Of a DNA stretch of 64,000 nucleotides, positions 1 to 7,495 are shown in pieces (within the stretch, counting starts at the first letter, position 1; each line of letters begins with the position of its first letter). The notes under the pieces were generated by a model. That model searched no databases, had not been told where the DNA came from, and saw nothing but the letters and a program-made list of their open reading frames with translations. This DNA is from an uncultured Clostridia bacterium (GTDB lineage Bacteria; Bacillota; Clostridia; Christensenellales; Borkfalkiaceae): positions 62,001-126,000 of the forward strand of contig CAKNLK010000004.1 of the NCBI GenBank assembly GCA_930989535.1, given 5' to 3'. Both the position numbers and the translations under genes were made by a program.

Positions 1-1
1 C

Positions 2-331
2 AGGTGCGCCGTGCGCGCGTTTGCGGGGGAGGTGCGCGCCGCCGATTTGGCGGGCATTTCCGCGGAGCGGCTGCTTTTCAAGGGGAATTGCCGGCTCACG
101 GCGGAGGCCGCGGCGTATGCGGCGGAAAAATTTCTGCTCGTCGGCACGGAATTGCTGTCGGTGGGGGATGCGGAAATACATAAAATTCTCCTGCGCGCGG
201 AAGTTGCCGTGCTGGAGGGGCTCGACCTTTCCGCCGTGCCCGAAGGGGAGTACGGGCTCATCGCCTTGCCGGCAAAGTGGGGCGGGCTGGACGGGGCGCC
301 CGTGCGCGCGGTGTTGCGCACCCTGCAATGA
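2..331 (+). CDS. Cyclase / kynurenine formamidase-like protein, C-terminal part
   Basis: The frame is open from the left edge, so the gene starts outside the window; about 109 residues are visible where the family usually has about 210. The visible part matches the C-terminal half of the metal-dependent cyclase family (arylformamidase-like): a GTE motif followed by a conserved His, then a stretch reading LEGLDLSAVPEG and LIALPAK, then GLDGAPVRAV near the end. These are hallmark segments of the family's last strands. The zinc-binding N-terminal motif (HxGTHxDxP) lies outside the window. The true substrate cannot be told; kynurenine formamidase activity is only one possibility in this family. 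No terminator is evident before the next gene. Confidence 0.7.
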   Translation, partial: RCAVRAFAGEVRAADLAGISAERLLFKGNCRLTAEAAAYAAEKFLLVGTELLSVGDAEIHKILLRAEVAVLEGLDLSAVPEGEYGLIALPAKWGGLDGAPVRAVLRTLQ

Positions 332-395
332 CGCGTTTTTTCTGGTACGGTAACCGATTTTTTGATACACACAAGCGGAAAAGGAGGAATCTGCG

Positions 396-665
396 TTGCT
401 GATTTACGGTATTTTGTTGGCGGTTATCTCCGCCGTCACTTTTATTTTGTACGGCGCCGATAAGGGGCGCGCGAAGCGGGGCGCGTGGCGGATTCCCGAA
501 AAGGTATTGCTCGGCTTTTCCTTTTTCGGCGGGGCGCCCGGCGGCCTTTTGGGCATGCTCGCCTTTCGCCATAAAACGCGGCATTGGTATTTTTGGGCAA
601 TCAATTTGCTCGGCATTGCATGGCAGGCGGCGCTGTTCGGCGCGCTCGCCTATTTCGGGGTTTAA
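396..665 (+). CDS. DUF1294 family small membrane protein
   Basis: This 89-residue protein has three hydrophobic segments and the DUF1294 signature: YGADKGRAK, then RIPE, then a Gly-rich turn (FFGGAPGG) and FRHKTRHWYF. It is expected to sit in the cytoplasmic membrane; the family has no established function. The start is a TTG preceded by a good AAAGGAGG-like site at about 379-388, since no ATG fits. It ends 14 bases before the large HTH/InlB gene downstream, so the two may share a transcript. The length is normal for the family. Confidence 0.8.
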   Translation: MLIYGILLAVISAVTFILYGADKGRAKRGAWRIPEKVLLGFSFFGGAPGGLLGMLAFRHKTRHWYFWAINLLGIAWQAALFGALAYFGV

Positions 666-679
666 CGGAGGAAGTACAG

Positions 680-3600
680 ATGGGCGGTGCGTTCGGCGGC
701 AGGTTGAAGGAACTGCGCAAGGCGGCGGGGTACACCCAGGCGCAGTTTTCGGAAAGATTGAACGTACATTTGCAGACCGTTTCCAAGTGGGAAAGGGGAG
801 TATCCGAGCCGGATATCGCCCTGCTGGGCGAAATGGCGGCGGCGCTGAACGTGCCCTTGGAGCGGCTCATCGGCGCGCCGATTCCGGAGCAGCCGTTCGC
901 GGGCGCGTTCGATTCGGTGCGGTTCGGCAAAAAGCTCTGCTCCGCCCGCAAGGCCAGGGGCGAGGGGCAGGAAGCCGTCGCCCGCGTCTGCGATACGACG
1001 CCCGACATCGTTTCCAAATGGGAGCGCGGCGTCGTCTGCCCGGATATCGAGCGTCTGCTCTGCCTGGCGGAGCATTTCGGCGAGCCCGTTTCCAAACTCT
1101 ATTTCGGCATAACGGACGGGGATAAAACGGAAACACCCGCGCAGGCGAAGCGGCGCAGGCGCTTTTCCTTCGCCTGGGCGGGGGTGTGCGCCGTGCTTTT
1201 AACGGCAGTTGTCTGCCTCGCAGTACTGCTGCCGCAGAGCGGCGAAGTATACAGCGTCAAAATCGGCGGGGCGGAATACGAGGTTTCCGCCGACGACTGG
1301 TTTACGCCGCAGACGCCTTCGCGCGAAGGGTATGATTTTATCGGGTTTGCCGACGGCGCGGGCAATATCGTCTCCTTTCCGCGCAAGATCACGGAGGATG
1401 CGGATTTTACGGCGCTGTTTTCGCCGCGCGAATATAAAATCGATTATTGGCTCAACGGCGGGATGTTCCTTTCGGATGCGGAGTATACCTTCACCGTCGA
1501 GAGCGGCGCGCTCGAACTTCCGCTCCCGCAGAAGGCGGGCGCAGACTTTGAGGGTTGGTACCTTTCGCCCGATTATGCGGGGGAGCCGGTGGAGAGCGTC
1601 GAGTGCGCATGTTCGGATATAAAACTGTATGCGAAGTGGAGCGACGCGGTGTTTACCGTCCGCTATGAGCTGAACGGCGGCTCCCTTTCCGCCTCCAACC
1701 CCGCGGAGGTGACGGCGGAACAATCGTTTCAATTGGCGGAGCCCGTCCGCCGCGGGTATAACTTCCTCGGCTGGTACGACGAGCCGCAGGGCGGCAAACG
1801 GTACGAATCGGTCGGCGGCGAAAACGCGAAAAATCTGACGCTCTACGCCCTTTGGCAGGAGAGCGGCGCGCTGTATACGGTGCTGTACAATGCCTGCGGT
1901 GGCGAGGTCTTGGGCGAAAACCCTGCGTCCGTCGGGGCGGGCGAAGTACATAGCCTGTACGGCGCTCAGAAGGCGGGCTACGATTTCATTGGCTGGAACA
2001 CCGCGCCCGACGGCAGCGGCGATTGGTTCGAAACCTTATACGGTATTCGGGAAAATTTGGAGTTGTATGCCGTCTATTCGCCCAAAACGTATACGGTCGT
2101 GTACGAACTGGACGGCGGCACGTATTACAAGGGAGTAAACCCGAACAAAATCGAATACGGCGAGGAAGCCGAGCTCTTCCCCGTGGCGAAGGCGGGGCAT
2201 ACCTTTTTGGGGTGGTTCGACGCCAAGACGGGCGGGAACAGGGTGGAGCGCATCGACGCAGGGAACATTCTGCGCCTGCGCACCGTATACGCGCGCTTTT
2301 CGGCGAACGAGTATACCGTCCTGTTGAACGGCGGCGGCGGAAAATTTACCGTAAACGGCGAAACGTATGAACAATTTGAGTACACGCTCCGCTACGGTGA
2401 GCGATCGGAGCTGCCCGCCTGTACGCTCGCCGGGTACGATTTTCTCGGCTGGTACGACGAAAAGGGCGCGCTCGTCGAGGCGATTACGGCGGAAAACATC
2501 GGCGATATGGTGCTCACCGCAAAATACCGGGAGGCGGGGCTTACCTATGCAATTACCTACGAACTGAACGGCGGCGTTCAGTCTCCGCGCAACCCGTCCG
2601 CGGTGGCGTACGGGCAAGTCGTGGAGCTGTACGCGCCCACGCGCGAGGGGTATCTGTTCCTCGGCTGGAACGACCGCGCCGACGGCTCGGGGGAGTATTA
2701 CGAGGCGACGCCTGCGGGCAGGGAGAGCGATTTGACTCTGTACGCCGTTTGGCAGGAGATTACCGTCAGCGGCAGTGCGGACGATTTTAACTACGAGATG
2801 GGGCGGGAGAGCGTCACGATTACGGGCTATACGGGCGCTTTCGGCAAAAATGTAGACCTCGTCATTCCCTCGTACATCGGGGGCAAGCCCGTCGTCGCGG
2901 TGGAGGGGCGGTTTGACCGCTATACCGAAAGCCATCCGCAGACCTTTTACCTGCACAGCCTCGTCATTCCCGAAACGGTGGAGCGGTTGGGTGCGAACAC
3001 ATTCAATCATATGACCATAACAGAGCCGGTCGTCATACCCGCAAGCGTTAAAGAAATCGGTAGGGAGTGCTTCCGCACCACTGAATTTTCCCTGTGCTTT
3101 GCCGAGAACAGCGCGCTGAAAGAAATCGGGGAGTATGCGTTTGCGGGCAGTTATATCGAAAATATCCCTGTCCTGCCGCACGGTCTGGAGCGGCTGGAAT
3201 CGTATGCGTTTTATGGCGCATGGGTAAAGCAGGGAGGCATCATTCTGCCCGATACTCTGCAATTTATCGGAGGGTATGCCCTGCATATCAGTGCAGGCAG
3301 CTCCAATCAACACCCGCAGCTGTATTTGCCCTCCTCCGTGCGCGAGCTCGAGGCGCGCGCCTTCGGGGGGGAGAGTGTGTTCGTGCGCGTCTATACCGCA
3401 CTCACCGCGGAGCAGACCTCCCGCTTTATCGATGGCTGGGACGAAAACGCCGAAATAACCTATCTGGAGCGGGAGGTTTCGGGCATTACACTGCGCAGCG
3501 GCGAGCAGGAGAAACGGCTCGAGGGGCAGTCGTTTGCCCTCCCGTTTCCGGAAAGGGAGGGGTATACCTTTTTAGGGTGGTACGATGCGGAAACAGATTT

Positions 3601-3991
3601 CGTCAACGGCAATTACATTCCTCTGCGCGAGGGCGTCGTTCTGGATGCCGTGTTCGAAGAAAAGACGGCGAGCGACGGCCGCAGCGAGTATACGCCCGCC
3701 CTTTTGGAGAGCGGCAAGGAATATGAGTTTATCGTGTTTTCCAACGAAAAGTTTTATTTTAAGCCCGATGTAGCGTCGGGGGAGCGGTACCGCCTCGTCT
3801 ATGCGTACAGCGCTGTCTGCTGTTCCGACAATGTTCATTTTCTGAGCGCCTATAATGCGGAGAATACCGCTTATTACAGCGGAGTCAGCTATACGTTCGG
3901 CGGAGAACCCCTGTATTTGCTTGCCGACGGCACGGGCGGGCATATCTACCGCTGCACATACCGCGTAAAAATCCGCGTCGAAGCTGTTTGA
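680..3991 (+). CDS. Membrane-anchored double-HTH protein with InlB B-repeats and BspA-type leucine-rich repeats
   Basis: The predicted protein has 1103 residues. Residues about 5-65 and 77-140 are two XRE/Cro-type HTH domains, each with the VSKWERG motif of helix 3. A basic stretch (KRRRR) precedes one membrane helix at about 162-185. Then come about seven repeats of roughly 70 residues (about 190-690) of the InlB B-repeat/Listeria-Bacteroides type, with ELNGG, RxGYxFLGW and LYAxW motifs, followed by a BspA-like LRR region (about 693-930), one more B-repeat-like unit and a beta-rich tail. By topology the HTHs are cytoplasmic and the repeats outside. The start ATG at 680 is preceded by ACGGAGGAAG; an in-frame upstream extension would overlap the previous gene. 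The role (surface-sensing regulator or adhesin) is inferred. Confidence 0.8.
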   Translation: MGGAFGGRLKELRKAAGYTQAQFSERLNVHLQTVSKWERGVSEPDIALLGEMAAALNVPLERLIGAPIPEQPFAGAFDSVRFGKKLCSARKARGEGQEAVARVCDTTPDIVSKWERGVVCPDIERLLCLAEHFGEPVSKLYFGITDGDKTETPAQAKRRRRFSFAWAGVCAVLLTAVVCLAVLLPQSGEVYSVKIGGAEYEVSADDWFTPQTPSREGYDFIGFADGAGNIVSFPRKITEDADFTALFSPREYKIDYWLNGGMFLSDAEYTFTVESGALELPLPQKAGADFEGWYLSPDYAGEPVESVECACSDIKLYAKWSDAVFTVRYELNGGSLSASNPAEVTAEQSFQLAEPVRRGYNFLGWYDEPQGGKRYESVGGENAKNLTLYALWQESGALYTVLYNACGGEVLGENPASVGAGEVHSLYGAQKAGYDFIGWNTAPDGSGDWFETLYGIRENLELYAVYSPKTYTVVYELDGGTYYKGVNPNKIEYGEEAELFPVAKAGHTFLGWFDAKTGGNRVERIDAGNILRLRTVYARFSANEYTVLLNGGGGKFTVNGETYEQFEYTLRYGERSELPACTLAGYDFLGWYDEKGALVEAITAENIGDMVLTAKYREAGLTYAITYELNGGVQSPRNPSAVAYGQVVELYAPTREGYLFLGWNDRADGSGEYYEATPAGRESDLTLYAVWQEITVSGSADDFNYEMGRESVTITGYTGAFGKNVDLVIPSYIGGKPVVAVEGRFDRYTESHPQTFYLHSLVIPETVERLGANTFNHMTITEPVVIPASVKEIGRECFRTTEFSLCFAENSALKEIGEYAFAGSYIENIPVLPHGLERLESYAFYGAWVKQGGIILPDTLQFIGGYALHISAGSSNQHPQLYLPSSVRELEARAFGGESVFVRVYTALTAEQTSRFIDGWDENAEITYLEREVSGITLRSGEQEKRLEGQSFALPFPEREGYTFLGWYDAETDFVNGNYIPLREGVVLDAVFEEKTASDGRSEYTPALLESGKEYEFIVFSNEKFYFKPDVASGERYRLVYAYSAVCCSDNVHFLSAYNAENTAYYSGVSYTFGGEPLYLLADGTGGHIYRCTYRVKIRVEAV

Positions 3992-4011
3992 GGATAGGAT
4001 AAAATTAGAAG

Positions 4012-4051
4012 GGCGGTGCTTCGGAAATTGCCGAAGCACCGCCGCTTTTTT
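4012..4051 (+). terminator. Intrinsic terminator after the InlB-repeat gene
   Basis: A 13-bp perfect stem (4012-4024 with 4031-4043) and six-base loop are followed by a run of seven T. It ends the 396-3991 transcript. Confidence 0.9.
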
Positions 4052-4230
4052 AGTCAAAAACAGCCGATTCAGCGGTTTTTTCCGATAATTCAGCCGATTT
4101 TTCCAGCGTTTCGGAAAACGCGGCTCAACAAAAGTGTCGCAATATGTGCTACAATGTCAATCGTTGCAACAGGGCGAATGCCCGAAAAACATCGGAGGAA
4201 AAATAGAGCGCTTTATGAAATTAAACGGAG

Positions 4231-4437
4231 ATGAACAAGAGCTATGTTTTACTGCGGATGTACGACGCGCTGCGCAGCGGCGCGGGTATCAAGCTGACGG
4301 ATTGCTGCGGAAAATATGAAATTTCCGTGGCCACTTTCCGCCGCTATATCGCGTTTCTGCGCGGGTATTTCGACGAGATATGCGGCCGCGAAATCGTGTA
4401 CGACGCGCAGGAAGCCGTCTATCGGCTGAAAAAGTAA
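4231..4437 (+). CDS. Small HTH protein (DeoR/WYL-type N-terminal domain only)
   Basis: The 68-residue product resembles the winged-HTH found at the N-terminus of DeoR- and WYL-type regulators: a helix containing MYDALRSG, a recognition helix ISVATFRRYIAFLR, and a wing ending GREIVYDAQEAVYRLKK. The ligand-binding domain of those families is absent, so it is either a stand-alone DNA-binding protein or a remnant. A TAA lies nine bases upstream in the same frame, fixing 4231 as the first ATG. The GGAG just before the ATG is too close for a normal ribosome site; a better GGAGGA sits at 4194-4199, nearer to an out-of-frame ATG at 4215, so initiation may be coupled. A possible -10 (TACAAT) lies at 4150-4155. 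Function unknown. Confidence 0.6.
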   Translation: MNKSYVLLRMYDALRSGAGIKLTDCCGKYEISVATFRRYIAFLRGYFDEICGREIVYDAQEAVYRLKK

Positions 4438-4620
4438 ATTTTGCAGGTTCGGATGCCGGCAAAAAATCGGTTCCGCGGCGCTCGCTTTGTTCGGCAGTGC
4501 AGGCGGAGGCGCCGCTCCTTGTGGCAAGGCCGGGGTGCGCGCAGGGGCAATTTATACAATTTTGCGGGTGCGGTAATCAAATCAGGGGGCGCGGTTGTAA
4601 AAAATATGGGGCAGTGGGTG
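4438..4620. other. Intergenic stretch with no recognisable gene
   Basis: No frame here has a plausible start with a ribosome site or a recognisable product. The stretch leads into the hairpin at 4621-4652. Confidence 0.5.
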
Positions 4621-4652
4621 AGAAAGGGGGCTTTTGTGCCCTCTTTCTTTTT
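4621..4652 (+). terminator. Intrinsic terminator
   Basis: An 11-bp stem (4621-4631 with 4638-4648, one G-U pair) is followed by five T. It probably ends the transcript of the small HTH gene. Confidence 0.75.
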
Positions 4653-4743
4653 GCCGGGCGGCGCCTGTGGTTGCCGTTGCAGGGGGCCGCTGCCGAATTT
4701 TGCCGCCGCTGTCGGGCTTTTCGACGAGTGCAGCGCCAATAGT

Positions 4744-4771
4744 TTGACAAAATTTGATAAAGTGATACAAT
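4744..4771 (+). promoter_or_regulatory. Sigma-A type promoter for the MBL hydrolase gene
   Basis: TTGACA at 4744-4749 and TACAAT at 4766-4771 are separated by 16 bases. The expected start of transcription lies about 55 bases before the ATG at 4832. Confidence 0.85.
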
Positions 4772-4831
4772 AGAGAGAAGCCGGCTCGCCGCCCGGCCTT
4801 TTACTGCGGCGCGGCGGCGGAAAGGAGTTTT

Positions 4832-5656
4832 ATGAAGATACAATATTTCGGCACGGCTGCATATGAAGGAGTGCCCGCGCTCTTTTGCGGGTGCGATGTG
4901 TGTAGGCGCTCCGCGGCGGCGGGAGGGCGGAACCTTCGCACGCGGCAGCAGGCGCTCGTCGACGGGGTGCTGCTGTTCGACTTCAATGCGGATACCGTTT
5001 GCCATGCGCAAAAATATGCTGTCGACTTTTCGAAAATCGGGGATTGCCTCATTACGCACAGCCATTGCGACCATTTATATCCGGACGATGCGGAAATCGC
5101 GGCGCACGGGTACAGCTACGGGCATCTTCCGCTGCATTTTTATGCGGCGAAAGACGGGTACGAAAAACTGCGGCCGTTTACCGATAAAATGGGCGGCGGC
5201 GCGGGCGTAACGCTCGTCGAAAGCGGGCGGCAATTTTTCGCGGCGGGCGGCAAATACCGAGTCCTGCCCTTGCCGGCCGACCATGATGCCGCTTCTTCGC
5301 CCGTCGTTTACGCCGTCGAGGGCGGCGGAAAGCGAATGCTGTACGCGCACGATACGGGCGTATTCCCCGAAGAAACGTTTTCCGGGTTGCAAAAATTCGG
5401 CAGGTTGGATTTCATATCCTTCGACTGCACCGGCTGCCTGGGCGAGAGCGGAGATTGGCGGCGCGGGCATATGAGTTTGAAAACGGTGAAAGAGGTTTTT
5501 GCAAAATTATGTGCGCTGGGAGTTGCAGACGAATTCACGGTCAAAGCCGTCAGCCATTTTTCGCACAACGGCGGGCAGACATACGACGAAATGCGCGCCT
5601 CGGCCGAAGCGGAGGGGTATATCGTCGCATACGATGGGTTGGAGATTGCGTTTTAG
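4832..5656 (+). CDS. Metallo-beta-lactamase fold hydrolase, PhnP-like
   Basis: This 274-residue protein carries the MBL metal-binding motif HSHCDH at residues 76-81 and later metal-ligand segments (LPADHDA, YAHDTG, VSHFSHN). An N-terminal cysteine cluster (CGCDVC, residues 19-24) resembles the extra zinc site of PhnP, the phosphoribosyl cyclic phosphate phosphodiesterase. That points to a phosphodiesterase acting on a small phosphorylated substrate, but no phn genes are nearby, so the substrate is open. The start ATG follows GGAAAGGAG. The next gene, a HAD phosphatase, begins three bases after the stop, so the two form an operon and may act in sequence on one phosphorylated metabolite. Confidence 0.8.
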   Translation: MKIQYFGTAAYEGVPALFCGCDVCRRSAAAGGRNLRTRQQALVDGVLLFDFNADTVCHAQKYAVDFSKIGDCLITHSHCDHLYPDDAEIAAHGYSYGHLPLHFYAAKDGYEKLRPFTDKMGGGAGVTLVESGRQFFAAGGKYRVLPLPADHDAASSPVVYAVEGGGKRMLYAHDTGVFPEETFSGLQKFGRLDFISFDCTGCLGESGDWRRGHMSLKTVKEVFAKLCALGVADEFTVKAVSHFSHNGGQTYDEMRASAEAEGYIVAYDGLEIAF

Positions 5657-5659
5657 AAC

Positions 5660-6379
5660 ATGAAAAAGGGTATAATTTTTGACAAGGACGGCACCTTGCT
5701 CGATTTTGAAGCGTTTTGGCTGCCGGTAACGGAGGGCACGCTTTCCGATTTGGCGGGCGAATTCCGCGTGCCGGGCGGGGCGGTGCAGGCCGCGAAAAAA
5801 AAGCTCGGCGTCATTGCGGGCAGGGCGGACAGGAACGGCGCCCTCTGCATGGGAACATACGCGTCGATAGCGGAACTCATACGGGCGGCGTTTGCCGCTT
5901 TCGGTGCGGAAGCCGGGGAACGGGAGATGTACGGCGCGGTCTGCCGCGCATTCCGCGATAATCTGTTCCGCGGCGAAATTATCCCCACATCGCCGCGGCT
6001 TTGCGAGGTACTGCGGGACTTGAAGGGCGGCGGATGCCGCCTGTTTGTCGTAACCTCGGATAAAGAGGACGGCACGCGCGCTTGCCTGGAAAAGCTGGGC
6101 ATCGGGGATATGTTCGACGGAGTATATACGGACGGAATGGGGTATCCCGCCAAGCCGGATCCGCAGATTATCGGCGAAATAGAGAGGAGCTATTCGATAG
6201 ACAGAGAGAGCCTTGCCATGGTGGGGGATACCAGCACCGATTTGCTCTTTGCGCGGAACGGCGGCATCGCCGGCATCGGACTTGCGCGCGGCGCGCGCGA
6301 AAGGTCTCTCCTTTCGCCCTTGGCGGACGCCGTAGTCGGGGATATCGGCGAATTGCCTGCAACATTGCAAGAATTATAA
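5660..6379 (+). CDS. HAD-family phosphatase, phosphoglycolate phosphatase-like
   Basis: The 239-residue product has the four HAD motifs: the nucleophile loop FDKDGTLLDF (Asp8 and Asp10), a threonine/serine motif at VVTSDKEDG, the lysine in KPDPQII, and the acidic motif MVGDTSTDLLFA. The helical cap between motifs I and II fits subclass IA (Gph/PGMB-like). It likely hydrolyses a small phosphate monoester in the cytosol. It follows the MBL hydrolase with a 3-base gap and has no separate ribosome site beyond weak purines, which suggests translational coupling. Precise substrate unknown. Confidence 0.8.
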   Translation: MKKGIIFDKDGTLLDFEAFWLPVTEGTLSDLAGEFRVPGGAVQAAKKKLGVIAGRADRNGALCMGTYASIAELIRAAFAAFGAEAGEREMYGAVCRAFRDNLFRGEIIPTSPRLCEVLRDLKGGGCRLFVVTSDKEDGTRACLEKLGIGDMFDGVYTDGMGYPAKPDPQIIGEIERSYSIDRESLAMVGDTSTDLLFARNGGIAGIGLARGARERSLLSPLADAVVGDIGELPATLQEL

Positions 6380-6399
6380 AGTCTGTTGCCGGACGGAGC

Positions 6400-6440
6400 A
6401 AAAAAGCGCCCCGCGGAAATTTTCCGCGGGGCGCTTTTTT
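6400..6440 (+). terminator. Strong bidirectional-looking terminator
   Basis: A 41-base palindrome has matching arms at 6400-6419 and 6421-6440, GC-rich in the middle and A/T runs at both ends, ending the MBL-HAD operon. Confidence 0.9.
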
Positions 6441-6495
6441 GCGGAGATAAGCGAAGAAAAACGGGTGCAGGCAGGTTGTTGCTTTTTATGGAAAA

Positions 6496-6521
6496 TTGAG
6501 CGAAAATCAGTGTGGTATAAT
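6496..6521 (+). promoter_or_regulatory. Probable promoter of the AT-rich small-gene cassette
   Basis: TATAAT lies at 6516-6521 directly after GTGG. The best -35 (TTGAGC at 6496-6501) is 14 bases away, closer than usual, so recognition may rely on the -10 region. Confidence 0.5.
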
Positions 6522-6552
6522 AGGGGCGGAAAGAGAGAAGGAGGACACTCCG

Positions 6553-6627
6553 ATGTACAGACAATTGTGCGGTTTCGGCCTGCCGGAATATGGTAAAAGT
6601 ACGTACCTTTACCATCGCCGGATGTGA
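6553..6627 (+). CDS. 24-residue leader-like peptide
   Basis: The frame MYRQLCGFGLPEYGKSTYLY plus HRRM starts at an ATG eight bases after a perfect AAGGAGG (6538-6544) and about 25 bases after a likely transcription start. It has no homolog I recognise. Its final third is encoded by one arm and loop of the hairpin at 6583-6621, and the stop lies just after that hairpin, as in leader peptides that control folding of downstream RNA. The peptide is rich in Tyr and basic residues at the end. Whether it is functional, or simply a leader, cannot be told from one sequence. Confidence 0.5.
   Translation: MYRQLCGFGLPEYGKSTYLYHRRM
6583..6621 (+). promoter_or_regulatory. Long hairpin at the end of the leader ORF
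   Basis: Perfect 8-base arms (6590-6597 and 6608-6615) enclose a 10-base loop, and a CCGG on each side extends the stem across a small internal loop. It is not followed by a T run, so it is not a simple terminator; a GGGAGG ribosome site follows 13 bases later. Confidence 0.55.
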
Positions 6628-6665
6628 TATTATAGGGAGGATAAAATTATTATGAGTATACGTTA

Positions 6666-7034
6666 TTGACAAAGGAAACAGTGAAGTACATCATCAAGCG
6701 ATTATCCTATTTTTCGCGGATGTTGGAAGAGGGAAAAACGGAAGAGGATTACCGAATCGGCAAGAGAAAAGAGCGCCTCGTGATCGACGGTGAGGTGCTG
6801 GAGGTAATCAAAATTATCGACGAAATCATTGAAAGCGAGGAAACGCTGTGGCTGCGGCAAATGATTCGGGAGATGAGGAGCGGGCGCAAAGATGTTTCGA
6901 TTCAGTACGACAGCCCTGTCGAGAGAACCAAGTATTATATGACGAAGGAGCGGTTCATCAGTAAGGTGTATGAGTGCTGCATTTTCAAAGGCTATGTTTC
7001 GTACGAGGATATATTGAAGAGCAAAATCGGATGA
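6666..7034 (+). CDS. Hypothetical protein of the small AT-rich cassette
   Basis: The predicted 122-residue protein is rich in Glu, Lys and Ile and looks mostly helical, with no motif I recognise. The start is uncertain. A GGGAGG site at 6635-6640 points at ATG 6652, which is in another frame and encodes only MSIRY before a TGA that overlaps TTG 6666, so translation may restart there. GTG 6681 with a weak AAAGGA is the alternative; a one-base indel joining the ATG to this frame is also possible. It is followed 12 bases later by another small gene. Lower GC than the neighbours suggests acquired DNA. Confidence 0.55.
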   Translation: MTKETVKYIIKRLSYFSRMLEEGKTEEDYRIGKRKERLVIDGEVLEVIKIIDEIIESEETLWLRQMIREMRSGRKDVSIQYDSPVERTKYYMTKERFISKVYECCIFKGYVSYEDILKSKIG

Positions 7035-7046
7035 GGGGCAGAACGA

Positions 7047-7256
7047 ATGTACAATGCGGAAAAAGTACTCAAACTGTTGGCGGAGTATTTAATCATGTGT
7101 ATTGAAGAAATTCAAAATTATGGGGATGCGCAGGCGAACCTTTTCCACTACGGGGAGCAGCTGGCGTATATGGAATGTTTGGAATGCATTCAGTATTGGG
7201 ATAAAAGCGCAAAGTGCAAATTGGATTTCAATATAGAAAAGAGATATCCTTTATAA
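7047..7256 (+). CDS. Hypothetical 69-residue protein
   Basis: The ATG follows GAGGGGC by about eight bases, giving a convincing translation start. The product begins with an amphipathic helix (KVLKLLAEYLIMCIEEI) and contains three Cys among aromatic residues; no family is recognised. It sits between the 122-residue unknown and a strong terminator, so it is the last gene of the cassette. The base composition matches that unknown and differs from the GC-rich genes on either side. Confidence 0.6.
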   Translation: MYNAEKVLKLLAEYLIMCIEEIQNYGDAQANLFHYGEQLAYMECLECIQYWDKSAKCKLDFNIEKRYPL

Positions 7257-7266
7257 ATCGCTGTAA

Positions 7267-7313
7267 AAAAGAATGAGCCGTACGGTCTCGGCTGCCGTAC
7301 GGCTCATTCTTTT
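7267..7313 (+). terminator. Bidirectional terminator closing the cassette
   Basis: A 19-bp perfect stem (7267-7285 with 7295-7313) has A and T runs at its ends and a 9-base loop. Confidence 0.9.
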
Positions 7314-7495
7314 TGCTCGCAAAAATTGCATTGTATAGGGAGTTTAAAAGGGCTCGCTTCGCCGGAAAGACGCCGAAGAAGAAAGGGAGAAAAAGGAGGA
7401 TAAAGAGGGAATAAGAGGAAAAAAGAAGCGCATACTTTTGTTACAGTATCCGCGCCGTGCGGCTTTGCGGCGCGTGGATAATAAGGGAGGTAACA

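Noticed and set aside
4134-4319. Alternative short gene overlapping the small HTH gene in another frame
   Set aside because: Its product has no sensible composition or family, while the 4231 frame matches an HTH domain.
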